Notes under the pieces: generated by a model
Database searches by the model: none
What the model saw: the letters and a program-made list of their open reading frames with translations, nothing else
Told to the model about the DNA's origin: nothing
Shown here: piece after piece, positions 38,218 through 48,219 of the stretch
Numbering within the stretch: position 1 is the stretch's first letter
How the letters are laid out: each line of letters starts with the position of its first letter
Made by a program: the position numbers and the translations under genes
DNA from: Paraglaciecola mesophila KMM 241
GTDB taxonomy: Bacteria > Pseudomonadota > Gammaproteobacteria > Enterobacterales > Alteromonadaceae
Direction of reading: 5' to 3'
Length of the DNA stretch: 64,000 nt
Assembly (NCBI RefSeq): GCF_000315015.1
Contig: NZ_BAEP01000005.1
Location: forward strand, 109,654 to 173,653

Positions 38218-39660
38218 ATGATCAGCTTTTTACTTAACGACAAAGCTGTGCACATAGATGCCACACAAGCTGATACCACCTTACTCAATTATTTAAGAGA
38301 TGAGCGTAATCTGTGCGGCACCAAAGAGGGGTGTGCCTCAGGAGATTGCGGCGCGTGCACCGTCGTGGTAGCAAAAGCGAATGAGCAAGGTTCAGCACTT
38401 GAATACCAAGCTTTGAATAGCTGTGTTACGTTTTTATCTGCGGTGCAAGGCAAGCAACTTTTAACCGTGGAGCATTTAGCCGATGGTGAAACATTGCATC
38501 CAGTGCAAGCAGCAATGGTGGATGCCCATGGCTCTCAATGTGGGTTTTGCACTCCTGGCTTTGTGATGTCTATGTTCGCCCTTTATCAACAAGATAGCGC
38601 CCCGAACAGAGAGCAGGTGAATGTGGCACTGGGTGGTAACTTATGTCGCTGTACTGGGTATCGCCCAATCATTGACGCCGCTTTAGCCTCATGCACTGGC
38701 ACGCCACAAGACAAATTTAGCCAACACCAAGCAGCGACAATAGCGAAGTTGAACGCCCTACCTAACAGTGACGCCGGCTTAGATACCTTATTTATGCCTA
38801 CTAATAGAAATGAGCTTGCTGCGACAATTAAAGCTACACCTACCGCCCGCTTATTCGCGGGCAGTACCGATATCGCATTAGAAGTCACTCAGCAGTTGAA
38901 GTCATTGCCGACCCTGGTAAGCCTTACACAAGTGAAAGAGCTCCAAGTTGTTGAAGAAACCAGCAGCGGATTAAAAATTGGTGCAGCGGTACCCTTTAGT
39001 AAAATGGAAGCTTTGCTCCTTAAACATTTCCCATCATTGCACGAGCTACTAGACAGATTCGCCTCTACACCTATCCGTAATCAAGCGACCCTGGGCGGCA
39101 ATGTCGCGAACGCCTCCCCCATCGGCGATATGCCCCCAGCGCTATTGGCGCTAAATGCAGTGATCAAGGTAGATAATGGCACGACTCGTCGAGACATTGC
39201 TATTAGCGACTTTTTCACAGGTTATCGCCAAACGCGGTTGCAAAATGATGAGTGGATTGAAGCGATTTTCATCCCTTACCTTAAGCCGAACGCCCAAGTG
39301 CGGGCGTATAAAATTTCTAAGCGCCAAGAAGATGATATCTCAGCTGTGTGTGCTGTGTTTAATTTGGCGCTAGACGAGAACAGCAAAGTATTACAACTAA
39401 AATCTGGTTTTGGCGGCGTAGCAGCCACACCAGCGTCAGTTGATGCCTTGAGCGATGCCATTAAAGGCAAAGACTGGTCTAAAATCAGTACGTTTGAGTT
39501 AGGCAAAAAAGTACTTAGTGAATCGTTTACCCCCCTTGACGACGTGCGCGCCAGCGCTGAGTATCGTCAAGCCTTGTTGGTCAATCTGTTTAAGCGCTTT
39601 TGGTTGCAAACGAATCAACAGAGCCAGCAAATTGAAACGCGAGTGCACGCATATGAATAA
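38218..39660 (+). CDS. xdhA: Xanthine dehydrogenase small subunit (2Fe-2S, FAD)
   Basis: Electron-transfer subunit of xanthine dehydrogenase, which oxidises hypoxanthine to xanthine to urate with NAD+. 480 residues: first 2Fe-2S cluster CGTKEGCASGDCGAC; second cluster CGFCTPGF and CRCTGYRPI; FAD domain from about residue 190 with LFAGSTDIALEV, IRNQATLGGNVANASPIGD and the C-terminal CO-dehydrogenase flavoprotein domain. This fused layout is that of Rhodobacter XdhA. It heads the operon xdhABC-uraD-uraH-guaD(-puuD) behind the RutR-like operator. Confidence 0.95.
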   Translation: MISFLLNDKAVHIDATQADTTLLNYLRDERNLCGTKEGCASGDCGACTVVVAKANEQGSALEYQALNSCVTFLSAVQGKQLLTVEHLADGETLHPVQAAMVDAHGSQCGFCTPGFVMSMFALYQQDSAPNREQVNVALGGNLCRCTGYRPIIDAALASCTGTPQDKFSQHQAATIAKLNALPNSDAGLDTLFMPTNRNELAATIKATPTARLFAGSTDIALEVTQQLKSLPTLVSLTQVKELQVVEETSSGLKIGAAVPFSKMEALLLKHFPSLHELLDRFASTPIRNQATLGGNVANASPIGDMPPALLALNAVIKVDNGTTRRDIAISDFFTGYRQTRLQNDEWIEAIFIPYLKPNAQVRAYKISKRQEDDISAVCAVFNLALDENSKVLQLKSGFGGVAATPASVDALSDAIKGKDWSKISTFELGKKVLSESFTPLDDVRASAEYRQALLVNLFKRFWLQTNQQSQQIETRVHAYE

Positions 39661-39758
39661 CCATTGCTGTTTTATTTCTGGTAACGAATCATTTGCACCT
39701 TGGATGCCTTATTGTCTTCTTAGCTTTTTTCATTCACCAATACAGCGAGGTTACGGCC

Positions 39759-42113
39759 ATGCGTAAACTTATTGAACAGCCGTTTACCAGTAACCCCCAA
39801 GGGAAAGTAGGCAAATCACATCCTCACGAAAGTGCTATTCGCCAAGTCAGCGGCCAAGCCCGTTATGTGGACGACATGCCCCAACCTGCTAATTTGCAGT
39901 ACGCGGCAGTGGGCACCAGCCCTGAAGCCTCAGGTACGTTAAATTCTATCGATTTAACGGCTGTATGGGCAAGCCCAGGCGTAACCGACGTGATTACTGT
40001 GGATGACGTACCAGGTCATGTGGATATCGCCCCAGTATTTGATGGCGACCCTATTTTTGCCCAAGACCAAGTGTTATTCAACGGTCAGGCCTTATTCGCA
40101 GTATTAGCCGACAGCGTGCAACATGCACGGCAGGCTGCGCTCAAAGCCATAATTGATATTACGCCATCTGCGCCGTGCCTAACGGTTGAAACTGCAAAAC
40201 AGCAGAGTAATTTTGTGCGCCCAGCGCATTTTATGCAACAAGGTGATTTTGACACTGCCTTTGGCCGAAGCGAACTTAATGCTCAAGGGCATTTAAGCAT
40301 CGGCGGACAAGAACACATGTATCTTGAAGGTCAAGTGTCTATGGCGATAAATGATGAGGAAGACCGCGTATTGGTTTACACATCGAGCCAGCACCCCAGT
40401 GAAGTTCAAAAACTCATCGCAGAAGTATTAGGCTGTAAATTGCATAAGGTCGTGGTGGATATGCGCCGTATGGGCGGTGGTTTTGGCGGTAAGGAAACCC
40501 AAGCGGCACAATGGGCATGTATTGCTGCCCTGCTTGCCAAACGTAACCAGTGCGCTGTAAAACTTCGCCTACCACGCATGCAAGACATGATTGCCACTGG
40601 TAAGCGCCATCCATTTGAAAACAGCTATCAAGTGGGCTTTAACCAAGAAGGCCTAATCAAGGCTGCTGATATCGACATCAACGGTAACTGCGGGCACTCA
40701 CCTGACTTATCTGATGCCATTGTTGACAGGGCAATGTTTCATTGTGATAACGGTTATTACCTTGAGAACGTCAATGTGGCGGGCCATCGCTGTCGCACTA
40801 ATCAGGTGTCACACACTGCCTATCGCGGTTTTGGTGGCCCACAAGGTATGATCGTAGCCGAAGCGATGATGGACGCGATTGCACGAAAAGTAGGTAAAGA
40901 TCCACTAACGGTACGTAAATTGAACCTATATGGCGATAAAGAGCGCAACCTCACGCCGTATGGCATGACCGTAGAGCATAACTTGTTGGGCGACCTGATT
41001 GCACGCTTAGAAGCGTCTTCTGATTATTGGGCGCGCAGAGAGGCCATCACCCAGTTTAATAAAACCAGTCCTATCGTTAAAAAAGGCCTGTCGCTGACGC
41101 CAGTTAAATTTGGCATCTCCTTTACTGCTAAGCATTTGAATCAAGCAGGGGCACTGCTGCACATTTACACAGACGGCAGTATGCAGATTAACCACGGTGG
41201 CACAGAAATGGGTCAAGGCTTACATACTAAAATTGGTCAAATTGTTGCCAACGAGTTTGGTGTTTCTTTGCATGACGTAGAAGTCACCGCAACCCGCACC
41301 GACAAAGTACCGAATACTTCGCCTACTGCAGCATCAAGTGGTACCGATCTTAACGGAAAAGCAGCACAAAATGCTTGTATCATCGTCAAACAGCGCTTAG
41401 CAGAATTTTATGCAGAAACTATTAACGAGTCAGAACTTACCGCGGATAAAGTGATTTTCGCCGACAATTACGTCACTTTAGGTCCACATAGCGTAGAGTT
41501 TGTGCGATTAGTTCAAGATGCTTATATTGGTCGAGTGTCGTTATCATCAACGGGTTTCTATAAAACCCCGAAAATTCATTATGATCGCAGCACGGGTAAT
41601 GGCCGCCCATTTTTCTACTTTGCCTATGGTGCGTCGGTATCCGAAGTTTCCATTGACACCTTAACGGGCGAATACAAGGTAGAGCGCGTCGATATTCTGC
41701 ACGATGTCGGCCGCAGTCTAAACCCAGCCATTGATATAGGTCAGATAGAGGGCGGCTTTATTCAAGGCATGGGCTGGCTCACTACTGAAGATTTAAAATG
41801 GGACGACAGAGGCCGCTTGATCAGTAACAACCCAGCAACCTATAAAATTCCTGCCATTGGCGACACCCCAGAAGTGTTCAATGTCGATTTATATCCGAGG
41901 GATAACGATGAAGACAGTATTTATCACTCTAAGGCTGTAGGCGAACCGCCCTTCATGTTGGCCAATTCAGTTTGGTGTGCCATCAAAGATGCGATTTCAA
42001 GCTTAACAGACTATAAAGTTGATCCTCAGTTGCCCGCCCCTGCCACGCCAGAAGCCGTGCTGAAATGCATTATGTCCATAGATCCTGACGCTACGCGCAG
42101 CGAGCCTAGCTAA
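39759..42113 (+). CDS. xdhB: Xanthine dehydrogenase large (molybdopterin) subunit
   Basis: Catalytic subunit with the Mo cofactor, about 784 residues. Motifs: GGGFGGKETQ, AYRGFGGPQGM (including the Arg that positions the purine), GGTEMGQGLHTKIGQ, and the C-terminal KAVGEPPFML with the catalytic Glu. I choose ATG 39759 (MRKLIEQPF), preceded by GCGAGG. An in-frame ATG 66 bp earlier would add 22 hydrophobic residues resembling a signal peptide, which does not fit a cytoplasmic enzyme whose small subunit lacks one. It follows xdhA by about 100 bp. Confidence 0.95.
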   Translation: MRKLIEQPFTSNPQGKVGKSHPHESAIRQVSGQARYVDDMPQPANLQYAAVGTSPEASGTLNSIDLTAVWASPGVTDVITVDDVPGHVDIAPVFDGDPIFAQDQVLFNGQALFAVLADSVQHARQAALKAIIDITPSAPCLTVETAKQQSNFVRPAHFMQQGDFDTAFGRSELNAQGHLSIGGQEHMYLEGQVSMAINDEEDRVLVYTSSQHPSEVQKLIAEVLGCKLHKVVVDMRRMGGGFGGKETQAAQWACIAALLAKRNQCAVKLRLPRMQDMIATGKRHPFENSYQVGFNQEGLIKAADIDINGNCGHSPDLSDAIVDRAMFHCDNGYYLENVNVAGHRCRTNQVSHTAYRGFGGPQGMIVAEAMMDAIARKVGKDPLTVRKLNLYGDKERNLTPYGMTVEHNLLGDLIARLEASSDYWARREAITQFNKTSPIVKKGLSLTPVKFGISFTAKHLNQAGALLHIYTDGSMQINHGGTEMGQGLHTKIGQIVANEFGVSLHDVEVTATRTDKVPNTSPTAASSGTDLNGKAAQNACIIVKQRLAEFYAETINESELTADKVIFADNYVTLGPHSVEFVRLVQDAYIGRVSLSSTGFYKTPKIHYDRSTGNGRPFFYFAYGASVSEVSIDTLTGEYKVERVDILHDVGRSLNPAIDIGQIEGGFIQGMGWLTTEDLKWDDRGRLISNNPATYKIPAIGDTPEVFNVDLYPRDNDEDSIYHSKAVGEPPFMLANSVWCAIKDAISSLTDYKVDPQLPAPATPEAVLKCIMSIDPDATRSEPS

Positions 42114-42114
42114 T

Positions 42115-43041
42115 ATGAATACCAATAAATGGTTTGACGCACTGCATCAATGCCAAGCGCAAGGTAAAGCCTATGTATTGGTAACGGTACTTGCCGCTGC
42201 AGGCTCGACTCCTCGCGGCAATGGCTGCAAGATGATTGTAACCGGGGATGAAACTTTCGACACTATTGGTGGCGGTCACTTAGAATTTGCCGCCACTGAC
42301 CAAGCTCGACGGTTGTTGGCGAGTAACGAGCATATTCAGCACATTGAGCACTATCCGCTTTCCAGTAAATTGGGGCAATGCTGCGGCGGTGCGGTAAACG
42401 TATTGTTTGAAGTGATGATAGAACAATGCCAAACCGTTCAAATTTACGGCGCGGGTCATGTAGCCCATGCGTTGATTCCTTTACTAGCGCAGTTGCCTCT
42501 GCAAATACAATGGATTGACCAACGTGAAGAATTGTTTCCAAAAAGTGGCTCGGCTCAACACCCGAAATTCAATTTTGCCAATGTAGAGATGATATTGAGC
42601 GACGAGCCAAGTGAGCAAATCGCCCGAGCACCTGCCAATAGCTGGTTGGTGATCATGACCCACAACCATCAATTAGATTACGAATTGGTGGAGAGAGCAC
42701 TTAAACGCCCTGACCTACCTTATATTGGCATGATAGGCTCTAGCACCAAAGCGAAACGATTTGTCACGCGCATCACCGCGCGCATGCCCGATTTGACGCA
42801 GCCCGAGCGCTTGGTCAGCCCAATTGGGGTGTTAAATATTCCAGGTAAACGCCCCATTGAAGTGGCGGTGTCTATTGCGGGTCAAATCATACAACGTCTA
42901 AACGGTGATGTGCTTGAGCAACAACCAAGCGATGGTGCAATTACGCAAGAAAGCCAACTTAACACCAGCCAAGCGCTTAAAATACGACAAAACCAGGTTA
43001 ACGCCTGGCGCGCCTCTAAGAAACTAAAAGACTCATTATGA
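42115..43041 (+). CDS. xdhC: XdhC, xanthine dehydrogenase Mo-cofactor maturation factor
   Basis: 308 residues. Binds Moco, promotes its sulfuration and inserts it into XdhB. Conserved AAAGSTPRGNGCKMIV and GGGHLEFAA in the N-terminal XdhC/CoxI domain, GAGHVAHALIPLLA at the start of the Rossmann domain, and IGMIGSSTKAKRF near the end. It starts 1 bp after xdhB and overlaps uraD by 4 bp, so translation is coupled along the operon. Confidence 0.94.
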   Translation: MNTNKWFDALHQCQAQGKAYVLVTVLAAAGSTPRGNGCKMIVTGDETFDTIGGGHLEFAATDQARRLLASNEHIQHIEHYPLSSKLGQCCGGAVNVLFEVMIEQCQTVQIYGAGHVAHALIPLLAQLPLQIQWIDQREELFPKSGSAQHPKFNFANVEMILSDEPSEQIARAPANSWLVIMTHNHQLDYELVERALKRPDLPYIGMIGSSTKAKRFVTRITARMPDLTQPERLVSPIGVLNIPGKRPIEVAVSIAGQIIQRLNGDVLEQQPSDGAITQESQLNTSQALKIRQNQVNAWRASKKLKDSL

Positions 43042-43547
43042 CCTTAACTGAATTGAACAATCTCACTGCGAGTGAAGCTGAAACGTTTTTTGCTCAAACC
43101 TGCGCAGCACAGCGCTGGGTAACAAAAATGCAAGAGCAACGGCCTTACGCCAATAAACCGAGTTTGCTGCAAAATGCAAAAACAAGTTGGCAAGAAATGA
43201 ACAAAGAGGATGTTCTGCAAGCATTTGATGCTCATCCCATGATTGGGGATATCAGCAGCTTGCGTGAGAAATATGCCAGCACCAAGGCCATGGCAAGTAA
43301 TGAACAAGATGGGGCTGCACAAGCGGATGAGGCAACCCTACTGGCTTTGCAAAAACTGAACTTAGCCTATAAAGAAAAGCACGGTTTTATTTTTATCATT
43401 TGCGCCAGCGGCTTAAGCGCGAAAACCATGCTTGAGGAAATTGAACAGCGTATCCACAATACTACTGCCACTGAAATCGATATTGCCAGTGATGAACAAA
43501 TTAAAATTACCATGCTACGTATACTAAAAGGTCTTTCAGATGAATAA
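43038..43547 (+). CDS. uraD: OHCU decarboxylase
   Basis: Converts 2-oxo-4-hydroxy-4-carboxy-5-ureidoimidazoline to S-(+)-allantoin. 169 residues: FFAQTCAAQRWV at the N terminus, catalytic His in FDAHPMIGD, and the substrate-binding KHGFIFIICASGLSA. The family length is normal. It overlaps xdhC at its start and uraH at its end, giving two coupled junctions. Confidence 0.94.
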   Translation: MTLTELNNLTASEAETFFAQTCAAQRWVTKMQEQRPYANKPSLLQNAKTSWQEMNKEDVLQAFDAHPMIGDISSLREKYASTKAMASNEQDGAAQADEATLLALQKLNLAYKEKHGFIFIICASGLSAKTMLEEIEQRIHNTTATEIDIASDEQIKITMLRILKGLSDE

Positions 43548-43872
43548 AGCACCGTCACTTTCTAGCCATGTATTGGACACCACCTTAGGCAAGCCTGCGG
43601 CTAATATGCAATTAATACTAACGACACCAGAGGGCAATACTGCGCATGTGCAAACTGACGCAGATGGCCGTTGTAATCAGTGGGATGAGTTGACTATTTC
43701 AGCAGGACAATATCAACTTAGATTTCTCACTGGTGAGTACTTGTCAGCGGTTCACGGCAGTGCGTTTTATCCTTTCGTAGATGTGCATTTTGAAATAACG
43801 TGCGATGGCGGTCATTATCATATTCCGTTACTTATTTCTCCTTTTGGCTTTAGCAGTTACCGCGGTAGCTAA
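43540..43872 (+). CDS. uraH: 5-hydroxyisourate hydrolase (transthyretin-like)
   Basis: Opens 5-hydroxyisourate to OHCU. 110 residues of transthyretin fold: SSHVLDTTLGKPA with the first active His, TDADGRC with Arg, HYHIPLLISPFGFSSYRGS with the last His and the terminal YRGS that defines the enzyme as against true transthyretin. No periplasmic signal peptide. Overlaps uraD by 8 bp and precedes guaD by 16 bp. Confidence 0.95.
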   Translation: MNKAPSLSSHVLDTTLGKPAANMQLILTTPEGNTAHVQTDADGRCNQWDELTISAGQYQLRFLTGEYLSAVHGSAFYPFVDVHFEITCDGGHYHIPLLISPFGFSSYRGS

Positions 43873-43888
43873 CGGGATCTATCTTTAA

Positions 43889-45184
43889 ATGACAACGCAT
43901 CTATACCTTGCCTCTATTTTACATTTTCCCCAGAAGACAGCGCAGCCGAAACAAGATTTCAGCTATATCAAAGACGGCGCTTTGGTCACTCAAAACGGAA
44001 AAATTCTAGCCACAGGTCAGGCTAATGATCTTTTGAGCCAGTACCCTGAAGCGGTTTCTCACGATTATCGTGGCCAAATCATCATGCCGGGCTTTATCGA
44101 CAGCCACTTGCACTTCCCCCAGACCGAAATGTTGGCCAGTTTTGGTGAGCAACTGCTTGATTGGCTGGATAATTACACCTTCCCCACTGAGAAGAAATTT
44201 GCCAACCCGGAGTATGCAGCCAAAATAGCAGATATATTTTTACGCCAGCTCTATCGCAACGGGACCACCAGCGCCATGGTCTATTCTTCGGTGCATCAGT
44301 GTGCTGCAGATGCACTTTTTAATGCTGCTAAGCAAAACAAAATGTTAATGATTGCGGGTAAGGTATGCATGGACAGACACTGCCCATCATGGCTGCAAGA
44401 CACACCAGAAAGCGCCCAAAAAGAAAGCGCTGAGTTGATTGAGCGCTGGCACGGTAAAGACCGCTTGTATTATGCAATCACCCCGCGTTTTGCGCCCACC
44501 AGTAGCCATGAACAACTGCACGCATTGGGCGAGTTGGCACAGCAATATCCCGATGTGTACATTCAAAGTCATTTGAACGAAAACCTGAATGAGATCGACT
44601 GGGTTAATTCCCTCTACCCTGAATACAACGGCTATTTAGACGTATACGACAAATTTAATATGCTGCGTCCTAAAGCCATGTTTGGTCATTGTATTCACAT
44701 GCAAGAGCATGAATGGCAACGCATGAGCGATAGCGGCGCCAGTATTGCCTTTTGCCCTACATCGAACTTATTTCTAGGCAGTGGTTTGTTCGATTTAAAA
44801 ACGGCGGAAAAATACGATATCCCAGTAGCACTCGCCACGGATGTAGGTGCAGGTACCACTTTTAGTATGCTGCGTACCTTAGGTGAAGCCTATAAAGTGG
44901 GACAATTACGCTCCGAGCAGTTACCACCATTACATGGGCTGTATCTGATGACCCAAGGCGCCGCTGTTGCACAAGGGTTAGAGCAAAGTATTGGTAACCT
45001 AAATGCTGGGACAGATGCAGATTTTGTCATAGTCGACCCGCATTTTGACGAGCTCACCAGCTTGCGCTGTGAAGAACAAAGTGAGATCCAAGACATTATA
45101 TTTGCATTGAGTATGCTTGCTGATGACAGAGCCATCACGGCCACCTATATCGCGGGCGAGCCGGTTTACCGAGCAAACACATAA
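43889..45184 (+). CDS. guaD: Guanine deaminase
   Basis: Deaminates guanine to xanthine. 431-residue amidohydrolase with zinc ligands in PGFIDSHLHFPQ, the guanine-binding LDWLDNYTFPTE, CMDRHCP, QSHLNENLNEI, FGHCIHM and LATDVGAGT. All metal ligands are present. Part of the purine operon; with adenine deaminase at 33-34 kb both purine bases are routed to xanthine dehydrogenase. Confidence 0.95.
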   Translation: MTTHLYLASILHFPQKTAQPKQDFSYIKDGALVTQNGKILATGQANDLLSQYPEAVSHDYRGQIIMPGFIDSHLHFPQTEMLASFGEQLLDWLDNYTFPTEKKFANPEYAAKIADIFLRQLYRNGTTSAMVYSSVHQCAADALFNAAKQNKMLMIAGKVCMDRHCPSWLQDTPESAQKESAELIERWHGKDRLYYAITPRFAPTSSHEQLHALGELAQQYPDVYIQSHLNENLNEIDWVNSLYPEYNGYLDVYDKFNMLRPKAMFGHCIHMQEHEWQRMSDSGASIAFCPTSNLFLGSGLFDLKTAEKYDIPVALATDVGAGTTFSMLRTLGEAYKVGQLRSEQLPPLHGLYLMTQGAAVAQGLEQSIGNLNAGTDADFVIVDPHFDELTSLRCEEQSEIQDIIFALSMLADDRAITATYIAGEPVYRANT

Positions 45185-45224
45185 CCTACTTTAAGAATAA
45201 GAATTACAAACAAGGAACATCATA

Positions 45225-46439
45225 ATGGCATGGTTTGAATGGTCATCTTTATTTATCCGCTGGTTTCATGTGATTGCAGGCGTTGCCTGGATAGGCGCTT
45301 CTTTTTACTTTATTTGGCTTGATAATAATCTACGTACACCGCCAAAGTGGAAACAAGACAAAGGCATAAAAGGTGATTTATGGGCAGTACACGGAGGTGG
45401 CTTTTACGAAGTGGCCAAGTATCAACGTGGGCCAGAGAGAATGCCAGAAACCCTACACTGGTTTAAATGGGAAGCTTACACCACTTGGCTAAGTGGCTTT
45501 TTGCTGTTGAGCTTAATTTACTATCACGGTGCGTCTATCTATTTGATCGACCCTGCGGTGATGGACTTAACCCCAAAAGAAGCCATTATTCGTGGTCTGG
45601 GACTAATTTTTGGTGGCCTGTTTATTTATGAAGGCGCGTGTCGCAGTGCGCTTGGTCGTTACCCCGCTCTATTCGGCATTATGTTGTTGGTGCTTATCGG
45701 TGCGGTCAGTTACCTTGCGACTCATTGGTTCAGTGGGCGCGGCGCGTTTATGCATGTTGGTGCTTTGATTGGCACAATAATGGCTGGCAATGTCTTCTTT
45801 AAAATCATGCCCGCTCAGCGCTTAATGGTCGATGCGGTCACAAACAATAAAGAAATTAACCCCGCTTGGGGCTTAGCGGCTAAACTGCGCTCTGTGCACA
45901 ACAACTACCTGACGCTGCCATTGCTGTTTATCATGATCAGCAACCATTATCCTATGACCTTTCAACATCCTCAAGCGTGGGCTGTGCTTATGGCTATTGG
46001 TATAGTCTCAGCGTGGATACGTCATTACTTTAACTTAAAGCATGTAGGTATTTCGCGCCCTTCGGTGCTCATTACCGGCGCAATAGGCATGCTACTAATT
46101 GCAGGTTGGGTATCCTACCCTCGGGCCCCGGCTGATGATACGGCACCGCTTGATTCAGCCAGTATCAGCGAGTCTGCACCAGCTCAGCTAAGCGCAACTG
46201 AACAACACGCGTTCGACGTGATTCAAACCCACTGCGCAAATTGTCACTCAGCAAAACCGACGGATGAGTTGTTTGTTGTTGCGCCACTGGGATTAATGCT
46301 CGACTCTTGGCAACAAATTGAGGCAAAGGCACCGCTGATTTTCCAACGTGCTGTAGTCAGTAAAGATATGCCACTAATGAATAAAACCGGTATGTCAGAA
46401 GAAGACAGAGAAGCCATTCGTAAATGGTTTGAGCAATAA
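45225..46439 (+). CDS. puuD: Membrane-bound urate oxidase PuuD with C-terminal cytochrome c
   Basis: Oxidises urate to 5-hydroxyisourate, passing electrons to the respiratory chain rather than to O2. 404 residues: about eight helices in the N-terminal 300 (start WSSLFIRWFHVIAGVAWIGA), then a periplasmic cytochrome c domain with haem motif CANCH (about residue 338-342) and a Met ligand in MPLMNKTGMS. It is 40 bp after guaD and probably the last gene of the operon. It replaces the cofactor-less uricase and the HpxO flavoprotein of other bacteria. Confidence 0.94.
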   Translation: MAWFEWSSLFIRWFHVIAGVAWIGASFYFIWLDNNLRTPPKWKQDKGIKGDLWAVHGGGFYEVAKYQRGPERMPETLHWFKWEAYTTWLSGFLLLSLIYYHGASIYLIDPAVMDLTPKEAIIRGLGLIFGGLFIYEGACRSALGRYPALFGIMLLVLIGAVSYLATHWFSGRGAFMHVGALIGTIMAGNVFFKIMPAQRLMVDAVTNNKEINPAWGLAAKLRSVHNNYLTLPLLFIMISNHYPMTFQHPQAWAVLMAIGIVSAWIRHYFNLKHVGISRPSVLITGAIGMLLIAGWVSYPRAPADDTAPLDSASISESAPAQLSATEQHAFDVIQTHCANCHSAKPTDELFVVAPLGLMLDSWQQIEAKAPLIFQRAVVSKDMPLMNKTGMSEEDREAIRKWFEQ

Positions 46440-46483
46440 ACCGCTTATTTGAATCCTTTTCACAAACTCTATACGTAATAAAA

Positions 46484-46515
46484 GTGGCCTAAAAGATATT
46501 TGAGGCCACCTTTAT
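46484..46515 (+). terminator. Probable terminator after puuD
   Basis: GTGGCCT (46484-46490) pairs with AGGCCAC (46503-46509), followed by CTTTAT. The stem is good but the T run is short. Confidence 0.55.
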
Positions 46516-46666
46516 ATCGCTTACATCACAAATACTGCTAGCACTGACACTCATGCCTTACCTGCGTAACCACTACCCACTATTCGACGTCTGCAGTTGA
46601 TAATGTTAGCTACGCTAAAAAACCGACAGAGCGCAGCTGAGGGTTGGTCTATTAGGTTCGCGCTTA

Positions 46667-47284
46667 TTAAACGCCGCCTAAACCAAGTTGGCGTTTCTGC
46701 ATATAGTTGGCCAATTTAATATCGCCTAATTCAGCGCTTTCACTCAAGGCTTTAAATACACCTTGCTGATCAACCGCTTTGCGTTGCTGTCCGAGTTTTT
46801 CCTTGGCATCAATATGTTCAATAACGACTTTGAAGCCTACTACGCCTCGGCGTAATTTTGCTTGATAATCCGCAGGCATTAGCACTTCATTGTCGAGTAA
46901 AGTAGGCTCATACTTTGTCACTAAAGCGTCCATGGCCTGCACCGATTCTTCATCACTGAGTAGACTTGCTTGGCCCTTACAATGGACCGCGGTGTAATTC
47001 AACGTGGGTACGCCAGGTCCTTCTTCATACCATGTAGGTGAAATATAAGCATGTGGACCACTGAAAATCACCAATGCTTTCTCTTGTGTCAATTGATGAG
47101 TATGAGGATTGGCCCTGGCGATATGCCCATAGAGTATCCCGTTATCCCCTTCATTTTGATTATAAATAAAGGGGATATGCGTAGCATCAAGTGACTCAGA
47201 CACTAAAATACCAAAGCTATTTTCACTGATAAACCGGGCAACTTCTTGATTATCTTGTATGCGTAAATTGGGGGGGACAAACAT
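46667..47284 (-). CDS. PaiB-like FMN-binding protein
   Basis: 205 residues of the PaiB / FMN-binding split-barrel family: MFVPPNLRIQDNQEVARFI at the start, GHIARANPH, FSGPHAYISPTWY and VPTLNYTAVHCKG. Bacillus PaiB was reported as a negative regulator of sporulation and protease genes, but most relatives are flavin- or haem-binding proteins with no DNA-binding domain. A regulator role should not be assumed. No operon partner. Confidence 0.88.
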   Translation of the reverse strand: MFVPPNLRIQDNQEVARFISENSFGILVSESLDATHIPFIYNQNEGDNGILYGHIARANPHTHQLTQEKALVIFSGPHAYISPTWYEEGPGVPTLNYTAVHCKGQASLLSDEESVQAMDALVTKYEPTLLDNEVLMPADYQAKLRRGVVGFKVVIEHIDAKEKLGQQRKAVDQQGVFKALSESAELGDIKLANYMQKRQLGLGGV

Positions 47285-47620
47285 AGATTAACGCCTTTTA
47301 TTTTATATATTAAGCAACTTTGGCTTTTCGATTTTCGTCAGCACATTCACATTTCAGCTTTCGCCGTTTTCACTTGCCACTCGCTATTCGCAATTCAGGA
47401 CGCAGCGTTCAAAACAGCCTAACACTGAAACAGGTACATTCAGATGACAGTAAAGTAAAAATACAGCGTTAAGGTAAAAATGAAAAAACGCTCTATATAG
47501 AGCGTTTTGATGACTATTTTGCTGATGCACTACGCTGTCATGTTAATCCAAGCTAGTCGCACTTTTGCACGTCACTACTGTGTACACAGCATCAGTTTTT
47601 GCGAGCTATTGAATCCGGTC
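47285..47620. other. Intergenic region containing one terminator
   Basis: No gene. The only structure is the hairpin at 47483-47508. Confidence 0.5.
47483..47508 (-). terminator. Perfect palindromic intrinsic terminator
   Basis: Twelve-base arms AAAACGCTCTAT and ATAGAGCGTTTT are fully self-complementary (47485-47508). On the minus strand the stem ends in six T residues. It lies 110 bp downstream of the VOC gene. Confidence 0.85.
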
Positions 47621-47998
47621 TTAAACTCGGATCAAAGTACAGATTTTGTTACCCGTAGGATCTCGAAGATAGGCCAGGTGCATTTGATTTTCGCCTTCGC
47701 CGCGTACACCGGGAGGATCTTCACAGGCCACGCCACCGTTGGCTAAGCCTGCTGCGTGCCATGCTTCAGCTTGTTCTGTGCTCTCAACCTTGAAACCTAG
47801 GGTTGAACCATTACCATGACACGCTGGCTCGTCATTAATAGGCTTAGTAAGTGCGAAAACACCACTTTTATCAAAATAGAAACAGCGGCCTTTTTCATCC
47901 ATTACACCCGGCTTATAGCCCAACACCTGCATGGTTGCATCGTAAAACTTTTTTGATGCTTCCATATCATTAACACCTATCATCACGTGACTAAACAT
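47621..47998 (-). CDS. VOC-superfamily (glyoxalase/bleomycin-resistance fold) protein
   Basis: 125 residues, one VOC domain: HVMIGVNDMEASKKFYD at the start, GFKVESTEQAEAWHAAGLANGG, and the end YLRDPTGNKICTL. The His at residue 4 and the Glu/Asp positions expected of metal ligands are partly present. Substrate unknown; relatives include glyoxalase I and isomerases. Monocistronic. Confidence 0.88.
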   Translation of the reverse strand: MFSHVMIGVNDMEASKKFYDATMQVLGYKPGVMDEKGRCFYFDKSGVFALTKPINDEPACHGNGSTLGFKVESTEQAEAWHAAGLANGGVACEDPPGVRGEGENQMHLAYLRDPTGNKICTLIRV

Positions 47999-48219
47999 AT
48001 TTTAACTCCTGAAAATTGCCTTGTGGCGTAAAAGAGGCTAACCCGATAAACCTGAGCCTTTTACGCCGATCTGACTGGCAAAACAGGTGCGATAAATCAC
48101 GGTAAACCTTAATGTATTATCTGTTAACTCAACAACTTACCAGCACTACAAAACATGAGCAATAAGTTTAGTATGTTCACTGTATCGATCCCAAGGCTGT
48201 TCTGTGTGAATTACACGTT

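Noticed and set aside
39693..39758. Signal-peptide-like N-terminal extension of the xanthine dehydrogenase large subunit
   Set aside because: The partner subunit is cytoplasmic, and the internal ATG at 39759 has a better ribosome-binding site and family fit.
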